A stretch of 45,311 nucleotides of DNA from Pilasporangium apinafurcum (lineage: Eukaryota; Oomycota; Peronosporomycetes; Pythiales; Pythiaceae): contig BCKE01000107.1 of assembly GCA_001600495.1 (NCBI GenBank), positions 1 through 45,311 on the forward strand. Reading direction: 5' to 3'. Positions 29,045 through 40,176 of this stretch are shown here, in pieces; within the stretch, counting starts at the first letter, position 1; each line of letters begins with the position of its first letter. The notes beneath the pieces were generated by a model that saw only the letters and a program-made list of their open reading frames with translations, ran no database searches and had not been told where the DNA came from. The translations under genes and the position numbers were made by a program.

Positions 29045-31096
29045 CTTGCTTCCGGAGGAAGATGTCTATGACTCTCTCCTGGCTGCAGAGACTGCTATTA
29101 ATTACTTTGTAATCCAACAAGGATACGCCGTCGGTGGTCGTCGTCGCTCCAAACACGACAATCGGGACGAAATCTGAAAAGTCTGGCTTTGTTGTGCCCA
29201 TGGGCGCTCGTATGACAACCATCGTGAATATCTGACCGACGAAACAAGGTTGAAACAAACCAGTACGCGATGTGGAGGCTGTCCTTGGGCAGTGACAATT
29301 AAGTGAGAAGCCGACTCAAATGATGTGAATAGGCGTCATCAGTGGCGGGTTACTGTAGAAAACGCTACCCACAACCACGAAGCTGCTGTTAACCCTTCAG
29401 TCTATCCCTCAGCTCGAAAACTGCGCTTGGAAGATTTGAATACCATTCAACAAATGACCAACGCCGGTGCAGCTCCCAAAGCCATCGTTGCGACGTTACG
29501 GCAGCAGAATCCTGATTCTCATATCATTTCAAGAGATGTCTACAATGCAAGAGCAAGAGCTCGAGAAAAAATCTTTCTGGCTACACTCCACTGGAAGCAC
29601 TTTTAGACGTTTTGCAGATGAACAACATAATGCACGACTATCAACGCAATTCTGATGGGAAGATTACACATTTATTTCTTGCGTTACCTTCTTCAATAGG
29701 TTTGGCGAGAGAATTTCCTGACGTGTTGCTTATGGACTCTACGTACAAAACCAACCGGTAAGAACTTACACATTTTGCTGTATTTCATCGCAACTCATAT
29801 CGGATTTTCAGATTTAGAATGCCATTACTGCATATGATCGGGACGACGTGTACTCATAACAGCTTCTCTGTTGGTTTCTGCTTCATGAAAAATGAAACAG
29901 ACAGTGATTACGCTTGGGCGCTCTCGCGAGCTCGAGGCATCTATCATAGGCGGCAACCGAAGACCATAATCACTGACGGAAATCTTGCTCTGATGAATGC
30001 CGTTGAGAATATCTTCAGGGGCTCAACCCACATTTTGCGTTCTTGGCACATCGAAAAAAATATTGTCGCTAATCTCAAAAGGCATTTTTCCACGAAACAA
30101 AAACTTGACAATTTTTTGAAGGTTTGGAAAGAACTCATACGTGATTCTATAGACGAAACAGCGTTTGAAGCGAACTGGGAACGCCTACAACAGGATTTTG
30201 CTGCACATCATCCCGAAGTTGTAGCGTATTTGGACTCAACGTGGATTCCACATAAGGAAAAGTTTGCACTCGCATGGACGAAGCGTGCTTTACACTTCGG
30301 GCATCTGGGTATTTCGCGTGCTGAAGGAAAGCATGGGTCAGTCAAGGGATGGATTATGGTGTCCACTGGAGATCTCAAAGATGTCTACGAAAAAATGTGT
30401 TTGGCTGCTCAACACGAAGAGAAAGATATTCGCTATCAAATTGCTTTCAATCAAGCGAATAGCCTGCTCATCCTTTCTGATGACATCTGGGCAACTGTAA
30501 AAAGACGAGTGTCTCATTACGCTCTGAAAAGGGCTCACCAAGAATACGTCAAAGCAAAACATCTAATCGTTTCCGAAAATGGCACATCCTGCTCTGGGAC
30601 ACTTCGCACAACAATGGGTTTGCCATGTTCTCACGAGCTTAAGGCTATGATGGACTCTGGGGGTCGCCTGATGTTAGAGCACTTCGATCAGCATTGGTGG
30701 CTGGTCAAGCCTGTTGTTGATGCGCCTTTGGAGAGTATGTCTATCAAAAGATCTTTACCAGAAATTTCCAGCATTATCCAGTCTCAACACGACGATATGG
30801 CGTCCCATCAACAGCGCTTGCTGCAGCAGCATATGTTTCAATTCTCACAGAGTCCTTTGCTGGAAGCGGTTCAAGATCCACGACTAACCCGTTCCCGCGA
30901 CAGGCCTGTGCGATCAACTGCTGGTGTCGGATCCACTAGTACTCGAAGAGATCCTTCACTATTCGAGACAGCGGAAAGAGCACGACGAAAGTGCCGCATT
31001 TGCAATCAAGTGGGACATAACTGCAGAACATGCCCAGAGCGAAGCGGTGTTGATGATTTGGAAGGCGCCAAAATGCACAAGACTCAAGGATTGTAA
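29034..31096 (+). pseudogene. MULE transposase gene with two stops and one frameshift
   Basis: From the ATG at 29034 the frame runs through in-frame TGA codons at 29175 and 29304. It then needs a one-base shift in an A6 run (29566-29571) to continue as SGYTPLEALLDVLQ. A 54-bp intron (29758-29811) joins MDSTYKTNR to FRMPLLHMIGT. The N-terminal part is a FAR1-type zinc-binding domain (VWLCCAHGRSY, TRCGGCPWAVTIK, ATHNHEA). The MULE catalytic Asp-Asp-Glu residues appear in LLMDSTYKTN, IITDGNLALM and SRAEGKHGSVKGW. A SWIM-like finger with CSGTLRTTMGLPCSHEL follows, and a CCHC knuckle (CRICNQVGHNCRTCP) is near the end. Three small lesions in an otherwise intact gene could be real inactivation or, for the homopolymer, sequence error. 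Confidence 0.85.
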
Positions 31097-31130
31097 GCAA
31101 CTGAGGTTCGAGCCGTTGCCAACTGAGAAT

Positions 31131-31245
31131 CTGTTCCACATTGTTCTGATTCGCAGGATAATCTCAGCATGGAATGATGAATAATTCATCGTTTTTTTAA
31201 TAATTTGACAGTGTGACGCACCGAGATGTCGGTCGATCAAGCTCC
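31131..31245 (-). repeat. Right terminal inverted repeat of the MULE
   Basis: About 115 bp, reverse complement of the left end but lacking its 14-base insertion. The right end begins just downstream of the transposase stop at 31096. Confidence 0.75.
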
Positions 31246-31253
31246 ATAATAAA
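31246..31253. repeat. Right 8-bp target-site duplication of the MULE
   Basis: ATAATAAA follows the last base of the right terminus (GATCAAGCTCC) and is identical to 28910-28917. Confidence 0.75.
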
Positions 31254-31893
31254 ATGCTCAAGAATTATGCTAGTTGAAATTCCGAAGTAATCAGCCTGGA
31301 ATTATGCTACATTTCATTCAAATTGAGAACCTAATGTGCTGAAAGCTGTACGGGATCGAATATTCCTCACTAAAATCGTATAGCGAAGTAACCACGGAAC
31401 AAAGCTGGCCACTATCGTATCGTCATATTTACTTTTTTCATTTATGTGGTAACTCCTGCGCTGTTAACGATTGATTGAAATGCCACAATTAGTCGTTTAT
31501 ATATATACCAATAAAGGTAAGATCGGATAGCGAATCCAGATGGTGAGGTTGCGAGGAGCTGTGTAGATCTCCAACGTTGGTTCTAAATTTCTATATGAAC
31601 TGTCGACACGGTCTGAAGTGATAAATATCACTGCAACCCACGTGCTTTTGATATCCTACAGCAACACGTGTTGTTTGAATAGACCCATCATTGAGTAGAT
31701 CGTTAGTTGAGACTGCTTGAATTGATACATTTATTGGCATCACTGACTGTCGTACAATAATAGCAATGCGTTTCAACACTATTAATGGCACACGTCACAG
31801 ATTTTCTGTACCCATCTGCAAATCTTGGCGTGCGTAACACTATTGTAGGAATGATCCTTGATTTGCATTAATCAGCAGCTCAACCAAGCAAAT
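31254..31893. other. Gene-free interval upstream of N6AMT1
   Basis: The 640 bp between the MULE and the methyltransferase have no supported coding frame. The DNA is AT-rich, with a TATATATA stretch at about 31498-31508. The promoter of N6AMT1 should lie in its right part. Confidence 0.45.
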
Positions 31894-32968
31894 ATGTCAA
31901 ATTGCACAATGGCCGCTCTGCCGGAGATCGATATGCCATACGACTGCGACGTCTATGAACCTGCAGAAGATACTTTCCTCTTCCTAGATGCGCTTCAGGA
32001 TGAGTTACCGTTTCTGACAGCGTTGAACCCTTCGATTTGCCTGGAGATCGGGTAAAATTGATTATTGATGAGAGCTGCTTGATGTGTCAATGCTGACCTG
32101 ATGCACACAACTTGGTTATGAATGTTTATGTAGTTGTGGGAGTGGTGCTGTATTTGTGTATTTATCCACAGAGCTGCAGAAACGCAACGCGCACGCCATG
32201 TTTTTTGCAACCGACATCAACCCGCTGGCGACTAGTGTCGCGCAACGAACAGCTACAATCAATCACGTCCATGCATTTGACATTGCTCGAACAGATCTCG
32301 TGTCATGCTACGAGACGCGCTTGAAAGTACGTTCATAAAAACATTACGTATGTTAAAAATTTTGGCAGCTGAAACTGACGAAGTTTGCGCATGCGCTTGT
32401 TTCATGTAGGGTGCCATCGACGTGTTGTTATTTAATCCACCGTACGTCCCCACATCGTCTGAAGAGGTCGGCTCCACGTATGTCTTTATATCAATCGAAT
32501 ATCGCCTATGCTTGGGATGAGGGTGTATTTTTATGTCTCTGGTCGATTATACTTGTAACTTCGTAGTGGTATTGAAGCAGCTTGGGCAGGTGGCCGCCAT
32601 GGTCGTGAGGTCATCGACCGCTTACTTCCGAAAGTCAAGGTATTTACTTACGAAGGCTCTCTGGGAAATGGAACAGATGTGTTATATGGGGTATTTTCTT
32701 GCTGCCAAAATAGGACTTGCTTTCGCCGACGGGTGTTTTCTACATGGTCGTCGTCATTGAAAACAAACCGAAGGAAATTGCAGCCATTCTTGCTAAGGAT
32801 GGCTTCCACATGACAGTAAGAAAACATTTCTTTTCTTCTCTGCCACTGATACACCTAGAGTTCAACTGAACACTATCATAACGAAATTCTACTTTTCCCC
32901 AGACTGTCCGCTCCACGAAGGCGAAGAATGAGCGCCTCTCGATCCTCAAATTCACGCGAACAACGTGA
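31894..32968 (+). CDS. N6AMT1: N6AMT1/HemK2 (Mtq2) glutamine methyltransferase
   Basis: Six exons (31894-32051, 32134-32326, 32410-32477, 32567-32639, 32714-32815, 32903-32968) join in frame to 219 residues, close to the family length. The protein begins MSNCTMAALPEIDM; a second Met five codons later is an alternative start. VYEPAEDTFLFLDAL is the family N-terminus. The SAM-binding EIGCGSGA is rebuilt across intron 1, and FFATDINPLA follows. NPPYVPTSSEEV is the catalytic NPPY motif. AAWAGGRHGREVIDRLLP and FYMVVVIENKPKEI complete the fold, and the C-terminus is LSILKFTRTT. With a Trm112 partner this enzyme methylates the Gln of the GGQ loop in release factor eRF1, which supports translation termination. 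Five introns of 74-89 bp in a gene this short stand out against its mostly intron-poor neighbours. Confidence 0.94.
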
Positions 32969-33745
32969 AACACGGAGAAATCCCTTTCGAGTACTATAGA
33001 AAGAAAGTGTGTCATCGTCCCTGTTTACTGATTGCCATGAGGCTGTACTCCCAAGTCTGAACTGTTGTATGAGAGAACACGTTTGGGTCCGAAGATTTTA
33101 TCGCTGAATCTGATTGGTAAAAAGAAATTTAAACGACTTCTGGTTGGCTTTAAAATTGTCATTTGGACCACTGATTGGTTGTAATTCATGTTCTATTTTC
33201 CTCCCCTTCTCTATCTCAACCCAATTCTACGTACCAGACACACCCTAACAGTGGCCAGCTGCGAACTGGAAACAAAAAAAAAGCGCAAAAAATCCCGAAA
33301 TTTACGACACGACTGCATCGAAATAAAACATAAATTACTTACAGGCATTTACTGCTCATAAGAAAATACTTCTATACCCATTTTGCTGCTTCTGAGTTTC
33401 TTGTAATTTACGTGAAATATATCACCCGAGTTCTTCGACGTTCAAGTTGGTAAGTTAGAAAGTCAGTCAGTCCACAAGAACAAAGCGGAGAGGGGGGAGG
33501 AAAGTGAGAGAGAGCACGCGCAGACACATCCCTCTCGGCGGAAGGTATTTGAAGCTAGAGGAAGACCCACCGCATCTACCAGAGCGAGACATTACCACTA
33601 TCGTCACCACACCACATTACTCTCGAGTCGCAGGCAGTACCTTTTCCTGTGAGACAAGAACGAACAATTCAAAAACAAAAAAGTCCGATCCGATCAAGTA
33701 GCCGGTGGATTTTTTTTCTTTACTGGTGACAAGAGAACGTTGACC
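32969..33745. promoter_or_regulatory. Spacer and promoter region of the PH-ankyrin kinase gene
   Basis: This stretch carries two copies of TGATTGGT (33111-33118 and 33172-33179), inverted CCAAT boxes like those before CPT1, which also has one TGATTGGT at 25898. A long A-run lies at about 33270, and a purine-rich then pyrimidine-rich leader precedes the ATG at 33746. The minus-strand frame here (32740-33015) is a shadow of the methyltransferase exons. Confidence 0.4.
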
Positions 33746-36640
33746 ATGTCGAGCAATAGCGGACGCAATGGAAGCTCGAATGAACGCCAGACGATTAGCA
33801 TGCGGTTTTCGAAAAGCGCGCGTCGTCGTGGTAACAGCCAGGAAGCTGCGAGTTACAACAACGGCAGCTACGGTGCCAGTCCAAGATCAACGATGGCGGG
33901 ACGGAACACCATTTCCGGATTGGGCAAGCCAAACACTATGAATTCGCCTGTACTCAGCGGTAATGCTGGGAAAGAAGACCCTGGCGGATTTGTCTCCAGC
34001 AAAACGGGATTCCTGACGAAACGTGCCATGTCGTCTATGGATGCATTTGCAAATTGGAAAGAGCGGTTCTTCGTGTTGGCCGAGGGCCACTTATCGTACT
34101 ATAAACAAGGTGGTGGTTTTTTCAACTCGGGCAAGGAGGACATTGTGCATTTGAAAGGCGAATTGGAGCTCACGCCGGACTCGATCGTACGCAAGAGCAA
34201 CATTGATGACAAGGCAAATTGCTTTGAAGTCATTACCCCCCATAAAAAGATGTTTGCGCAAGCGAGCACCGCAAAAGAGATGGAAGACTGGGTAAAGTCC
34301 ATTTGGGCACACATTAATGCGCTCAAGCGCTCGCAAAGCCGCGGAAGTTTCCAAGATTCATCACCGCCATACCTCTCCGGGGCAGGAAGTGGCCAGTCCG
34401 GTAATGTTGAAGATTATTCTCGACCGAGTATGCTGGAAGATCATGAAATTGTGCGCGGCGCTGATAAATCCACAGACCCGAAAGATATCGTAATCAAGCA
34501 ATTGCTAGAAGAAAATCGACAGTTACGGGAGCAGTTGACGCTAAAAGACCAGGTAATTCACGAGCTTGAAATGAACGGTGGCCGGTTAGCAGATACCCAG
34601 GCGACCACTGCAGGAGGTGGCAAGGTGCGTTCAACGGCGCCACAAGTGATTCTGGATCTGCGTGACGTGAAGAAGAAGCAATTCCAACTCTTTGATGCTG
34701 CTGAAGTCGGCAATTGGCACTTGATTGCGACGTTGTTGCGTGATAATGTCGTGGATGTGAACGGTGTGGGAATCAACCAAACTACTGCTCTACATTTGGC
34801 AGCTAAGATGAATCATCCGAATTGCGTCAAAGAGTTGCTGGCACGAGGAGCAGACCCCACTGCACGGAATGGAGACAGCTACACACCGTTGCATTTGGCT
34901 GTTCAATCGGGAAATGTACAGTAAGTAGCTGTGTATTTTCTCTGTAGTAATGATGCTTTGTGATGGTTGTTCTGATATTGATTATTGCTTGATAGGTGTG
35001 TAGAAGAGTTGTTGGCTGCTGGAGCTGATCCGAACACAACTGATTACCAGGGCAATGGCGCGATTCATATGGCAGCCGAAACTGGCAATATTGCGGTTGC
35101 CAAGTTATTGATCTCTCGAGTTGCAAGGATTGATGTGCCCAACGCCAGTGGATCCTTACCAGTTCATTTGTCTCCAATCGGCCATCCAATTCGTGTGCTG
35201 CTTGGCAGTGGCGCAAACTTGGCTGCAACTAATCCATCGCAACCTCCAAAACCAAGAAATGAAAGCCGCGAAGTTAACGATACCCAAGTGAGCCATTTAG
35301 CTTTCAAGAACAAATACCAGAAGGATCTTGCACTTGGCCCACGCGATTTCGAATTCGTTAAGGTCTTGGGACGTGGTGCGTTTGCTAAGGTGTACTTGGT
35401 GCGTGGACGAGGCTCGAACCGTGACCAGTGGTATGCACTCAAGGCGTACAATAAACAAGCCATTGTGCAAAAGAACCAAGCACAATACATTCATACGGAA
35501 AAAGCTGCATTGCAAGCCTGCTCCGATCATCCGTACATTGTGACACTTTACTATGCCTTCCAATCCCAGGATCGCTTGTTCTTGGTCATGGAATATTGTG
35601 GTGGTGGCGATTTGCTGTCGGCTCTGACTAGACGGAAAGCGTTTACCGAATCGGAAGCAGCATTTTATATTGGTGAAATTGCGTTGGCGCTGTCACATTT
35701 GCATTCAAAGAATATTGTCTTCCGTGATTTGAAACCAGAAAACGTCGTGATGGATTTGGAAGGTCATTGTCTGTTGACCGATTTTGGTATTTCAAAAGAA
35801 GGCATCAAAGATCATACTTCGGCGAATACGTTTTGCGGGTCCCCTATGTATTTGGCACCTGAAATGCTTTCTCGATCAGGGTTAGTTGTACTTGATTGTG
35901 ATTTGGATAGTAGCTGATTTCTGACTTACTGATTATGTGTCTCTACTTTCTGTAGGCATGGTTTTGCCCTGGATTGGTATTCAGTTGGTGCTCTTCTCTT
36001 TGAGCTTCTCACTGGGCTTCCTCCGTTCTACACAAATGACAAGAAGCAACTTTTCCACAACATTCTGCGAGGCCACTTGGTTATTCCAGAATATCTGTCA
36101 CCGAATGCACGTGATTTGATTCAGCGATTACTGCATCGTGACCCGAAACAGCGATTGGGATCAGGTCCTAGCGGAGATAAGGAGATCTTTGTACGTTGGA
36201 GTTCATCGCTTATTATCTACGTCATTTCCAACTTGAACTAACTGTTTTGCCTTTTTTTCTCACAGGAACATCCTTTCTTTGCTGGAATCAATTGGGAACA
36301 AATGAAGAAGCGTCAACTTCCCCCGCCGTTCCGACCGAAGACTACGACGGATCCATCGGGTATTCCAGATACGTCCAACTTCCCCCAAGCGTTCACGGAT
36401 CAGGATATTTCCGACATTGAGCGTGGTTTTGAACTCATGGACCCCAACGCCCAGCAAATTCAGCGTATGGGTTCCTCTAGCCAAAAAGATGATCGACGTC
36501 TATTCCAAGACTTCGACTTCACACCAGAATTGCAGCTGGACAACGAAGCCAAGCAATTTGAGCAATTTGCGCTGCAGCAGAATAGTTACAAGAACTTGCC
36601 CGTGCCGGAGCTGCTGGAACAGGACGAATATAGCATTTAG
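33746..36640 (+). CDS. AGC-family Ser/Thr kinase with PH domain, coiled coil and ankyrin repeats
   Basis: Four exons (33746-34920, 34996-35880, 35956-36190, 36266-36640) join in frame to 889 residues. Residues ~84-191 form a PH domain (GFLTKRAMSSMDAFANWKER ... MEDWVKSIWAHI). Residues ~247-277 form a short coiled coil (LLEENRQLREQLTLKD). Residues ~310-475 hold four to five ankyrin repeats (TALHLAAKMNHPNCVKELLA, TPLHLAVQSGNVQ). The kinase domain follows from ~510: glycine loop LGRGAFAKVYLV, Lys in YALKAY, FRDLKPENVV, DFGISKEG, then SANTFCGSPMYLAPEML. The C-terminal extension carries a hydrophobic motif, LFQDFDF, with Asp where many AGC kinases have a phosphorylated Ser/Thr. The PH domain suggests phosphoinositide-directed membrane binding, as in Akt. 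The order PH-coil-ankyrin-kinase is not one I know from animals or plants. All catalytic residues are present. Confidence 0.93.
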
Positions 36641-37098
36641 TCGAGAAACGATTGAATGAATCGTTTAAACCTCCGCGACTTGACGAAACGTGTGAGGGCA
36701 TTAGGAGCGGATGACGGGCAGTATGACACACGAATTTGACGAAATGGGAGTCAACTTTAAAAAGAGTGATGATGATGAACGAGAGAAGAGAGAAACCTGG
36801 AATGAGAGAAAACAGAACAAACAAACAAAAAATGGCGAGAAACATGTACGACTTTGGGCTGGGAAGCATTTGTTTGCATGGATGACCGTGAGTGATAAAT
36901 GAAAAGAATGGAGCGCTTCCTTGTGTGGTAGAATTTGTTTTTTGTACTTGTCAACTATAATTATATAGTATCACTTGGTCTCACGTTTCACATATTACAA
37001 TGTGGGTCGACCCAGATTGGTGTGTGGGGCAATAAATAAATTCCCATTTTTTGGTGGTTGTTGCTACAGCAGAATCGAACGGTAACAAGATAGCAATA
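36641..37098. other. Intergenic region between the kinase and MYG1
   Basis: The 458 bp contain no supported gene. Both flanking genes read rightward, so it should hold the kinase 3' end and the MYG1 promoter. The MYG1 open frame extends left to 37051 but without an ATG. Confidence 0.5.
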
Positions 37099-38255
37099 AT
37101 GGCGGTCCCAACGAAAGCGGCGAATTTCGTGGCAAAGTCGGCATGTTTCGCGGCGTTTCGCGCGGCAAAAGTGACGTCGACTATCGTGGAAGGCACTAAA
37201 TACATTGGTACACACAACGGCACGTTCCATTGTGACGAAGCGCTCGCTGTATCGATGCTAAAACTGCTGCCACAGTTCCAGGCGCACGATATCCTGCGTA
37301 CGCGCGATGAAAACAAATTGAGTCAGTGCGATGCTGTGGTGGACGTTGGTGGTATATATGACGCCGAGAAGATGCGTTTTGATCACCATCAGAAGTCTTT
37401 TGATGGTGTGTTTGAGGGCAAAACCACCAAGTTGTCCAGCGCTGGTTTGGTTTACAAGTAAGTGATATAGGTTATGTAGCTTTTCATCCTTGCATGTATG
37501 ACCATATCCCCCTCACTGACTTGTGTATAATTGTCAATAGGCATTTTGGTCGTGAAATCATTCGCGTGCTCGCTGGTTCAACTGCACTAGACGATGAAAC
37601 GCTGGATATCCTGCACAAGAAGGCGTACATGAACTTTATTGAACACATCGATGGCATTGATAACGGTGTGGAGATCTCCAGCACCGGGGGTCCATTGAAC
37701 TACACGATCACGACGAGTCTCAGCAGTCGCGTTGGGTATTTGAACCCTGGGTGGAACGACGACCAATCAGAGTCCCACGTAAACCAGCAATTCCAGCAGG
37801 CCATGTACTTGACCATCACTGAGTTCACCAACACTGTTTTGGAACTTGTGCACTCGTGGCTGCCTGCACGGTCGATTGTGGAGGAAGCAGTTGCTAAGCG
37901 GTTCCAAACCCATCCATCCGGTGAAATCGTGTACTTCTCTCAATTCTGTCCATGGAAATCGCATCTGTACGATGTGGAAGAGAAACTGCTCATCAAAAAT
38001 CAACTCAAGTTTGTCATCTACAACGATGCACTAGGAAACATGACGCGTGTGCAGGGTATCAATGTGGAATCCGGATCATTTGCGCTTAGACAACCACTTG
38101 CTGCTGCATGGCGTGGGCTACGTGATGAAGAGTTGTCCCAAGTCTCGGGGATCGATGGCTGCACGTTTGTACATGCCGGTGGCTTCATCGGTGGCAACCG
38201 CACGTACGAGGGAGCTGTGCAAATGGCTGTGCAGTCTCTACAAACTAACGAATAG
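37099..38255 (+). CDS. MYG1: MYG1 (UPF0160) DHH-like exonuclease
   Basis: Two exons (37099-37457, 37541-38255; 83-bp intron GTAAGT...AATAG) give 357 residues. The family signatures are [39 protein letters not shown] (the DHH-like metal-binding part), [15 protein letters not shown] restored by splicing, [26 protein letters not shown] and [11 protein letters not shown] at the C-terminus. In yeast and animals MYG1 is a 3'-5' RNA exonuclease of nucleus and mitochondria that processes pre-ribosomal and mitochondrial RNAs. The first ~40 residues are basic and rich in Ala ([20 protein letters not shown]), as in a mitochondrial targeting peptide. The open frame extends upstream of the chosen ATG only through a TTG. 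Confidence 0.94.
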
Positions 38256-38455
38256 AGAATACAACCTCTTCTCCATTTAGTCAACATATATTAAATCACA
38301 AACGCAAACGTACGAAAGAACCACTGACTGTATTTCTCCTTCCCTTGCCATCGCATCAAAATTGCATGAACATGGTACTTGAAAGAAGGGATCACAAAAC
38401 GAGCAAAAACTCTCTCTTTAAAAAAAATCAAATTGACGTACTCATCCGTTTTGCT

Positions 38456-39856
38456 CTACAACACGTGAATACCGCCGTTCACCATGATATCGCGCTGGCG
38501 CTGTTGGTTTTTCTTATAGCTCGTGAAGATGGCGAAGCCTGCGACTGCCGCAACACCAACCACAATGACACCAGCGATACCTGTGGCCGAGACTCCACTA
38601 GAGGACTCGGTGCTTGATTCCGTGTTGGCCGTCGCCGACGTGCTGGATGTAGCAGAAGCTGACGCAGGCGTTGACGCTGTTGTCTCCGAGGTGGTCGTAC
38701 TCGTCGCAGCAGTCGCATCCGTCGTGGTTGTAGTCGTGGAGCTTTCTGCGCTGGTAGCAGAAGATGTAGTTTGGCCATCCGTGGCACTGGAGGTAGTACT
38801 AGTGGTGCTGGTCGCTGCGTTCGTGAACGTCGATCCAGAGTTGTCGCTTGGCTGCACCGTTCCAGGCGCCGACTCACCATCATCATCACTGGTAGTAGAG
38901 GTAGTGGTTTTCTTGGACGAACTAGAGCCGGTAGAAGATGCGGTTGTCGAAGGCGTGGTAGTAGTTTTCTTGTTCGAACTGGAGTCAGCATCATTATCTT
39001 CTTTATCCGACGACGCCTTCGTCAACGTTGGTGTTTCGTTCGTGGATGATGAAGAAGTGGACGTCGGCGTGGGCGTCGCAGTCGTCGACGTAGGCGCTGC
39101 AGTCGTCGACGCAGGATTTACGCTATCACTTCCGCCAGTAGCGGGACCTGCATCAGAACTCGATACAGTCTCTCCTAGTAGAGCCTTCTGCATGTTATCG
39201 ATGTAATCACTGTATACGTCATACGCATTCGAACCCGAAGGAATGGGTGCGATGTCATCGTACCCAGAGTCGCCGTCAACAATACATAACCCGACGCTGT
39301 CAACCGTTCCCGATGGGCACATCGAGCCTTGTGTAGCATGCGTATACCAGGCCGTACCCGCTGTATTTCCTGCTGGTGAATACTGACAGACAACCGCAAC
39401 GGCCGAAGAACAGGTCGCATACCCACAACCAACTTCGTTCGTCGTGGACCAGATGATCTGCGAGTACGAGTCATAGACACCCGTACCGACCGTATCACCG
39501 TCTGCTTGCGGTGCCGTGAGTGTCGGGAAAATCGACAACGACGTGGTAACCGCCCACTCTTTAAACGCCAAATCGATGAGTTTCGAACTGGCCGATCCCG
39601 AAGCTGCCGAATAAGCGTTCACGCCACTCGCCGTTGTCGACGTACACGTAGCAGCCGCTGTAGCAGCGGAAGTCGCGAGCGAATCACTCCATTTCATTTT
39701 TAGCATATCCCCTGCTGACCACGGGAGTGCGGTCATACGGAAATAATTGTGCCGATCTATCCAAAGCGCCTGTTCATCGGTTGTGAACGCATCGGCGGCT
39801 ACTTGTTTCGCTACCGCTGCTGCGACAAGCAATAGATATTGCCCGAAGACCTTCAT
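38456..39856 (-). CDS. Secreted CAP/PR-1-like protein with Ser/Thr stalk and membrane anchor
   Basis: The single exon encodes 466 residues. An N-terminal signal peptide (MKVFGQYLLLVAAAVAKQVAA) is followed by a CAP domain (about 25-170). Its parts include LWIDRHNYFRM, a region with MKWSDSLATSAA, DSYSQIIWSTTNEVGCGYA and several Cys that could pair. Oddly, the GHYTQ-type motif reads DSYSQ here, so one His of the usual CAP cavity is missing, and no GEN motif is seen. Next comes a ~200-residue stalk of Thr/Ser/Ala/Pro, likely heavily O-glycosylated. One membrane span (GIAGVIVVGVAAVAGFAIF) and a short basic tail (SYKKNQQRQRD) complete the protein. It should sit on the cell surface. CAP proteins often bind sterols or lipids, but no activity can be inferred here. 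Confidence 0.9.
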   Translation of the reverse strand: MKVFGQYLLLVAAAVAKQVAADAFTTDEQALWIDRHNYFRMTALPWSAGDMLKMKWSDSLATSAATAAATCTSTTASGVNAYSAASGSASSKLIDLAFKEWAVTTSLSIFPTLTAPQADGDTVGTGVYDSYSQIIWSTTNEVGCGYATCSSAVAVVCQYSPAGNTAGTAWYTHATQGSMCPSGTVDSVGLCIVDGDSGYDDIAPIPSGSNAYDVYSDYIDNMQKALLGETVSSSDAGPATGGSDSVNPASTTAAPTSTTATPTPTSTSSSSTNETPTLTKASSDKEDNDADSSSNKKTTTTPSTTASSTGSSSSKKTTTSTTSDDDGESAPGTVQPSDNSGSTFTNAATSTTSTTSSATDGQTTSSATSAESSTTTTTTDATAATSTTTSETTASTPASASATSSTSATANTESSTESSSGVSATGIAGVIVVGVAAVAGFAIFTSYKKNQQRQRDIMVNGGIHVL

Positions 39857-40176
39857 GTTGATGATAGTTTTCCTGTTTTGTTCACCTGTTGATGGAAGGA
39901 CGTTCTCACGAATGGAGAGATACCTGATGACGAAGAATTTGGAAAGGAAGGTTGTGTGATCGACTGCTCCGTGTACGTGTGAAGAGAAAGCTTGGCGCGC
40001 GCGTGTGTGTTCCGCCTACAACAACTCCACTGCCTCTCTGCGATCAGCTGTTTATTTTGATGGTTGATTTGTCGGTTTGTATGTAAGCGCGACGACCAGC
40101 TGGACGTACCAGCTGGTTTGGCGGACCGGATCGTGGAGCTGCTTTGTGTGTCAATACAAGTTGACCACCATAGCTG

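Larger units (their letters stand above)
28918..31245 (+). mobile_element. Mutator-like (MULE) DNA transposon, nearly intact
   Basis: The element is 2328 bp, bounded by long terminal inverted repeats and an 8-bp duplication, ATAATAAA. The outermost GGAGCTTGATC is shared by both ends. After a diverged 20-odd bases the ends match closely again from TGTCAAATTATTAAA through AATGAATTATTC (right: GATGAATTATTC), ATCATTCCATGCT and TATCCTG, as far as the start codon region. The left end carries about 14 extra bases (GTACTGATTTATTC). Inside is a single FAR1/MULE-type transposase gene on the plus strand. The good ends and duplication suggest a fairly recent insertion 238 bp downstream of CPT1. Confidence 0.85.

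Noticed and set aside
38523-39206. Val/Ala/Glu-rich plus-strand frame of 227 codons
   Set aside because: Antisense shadow of the Thr/Ser stalk of the CAP protein, which has a signal peptide, domain and membrane anchor.
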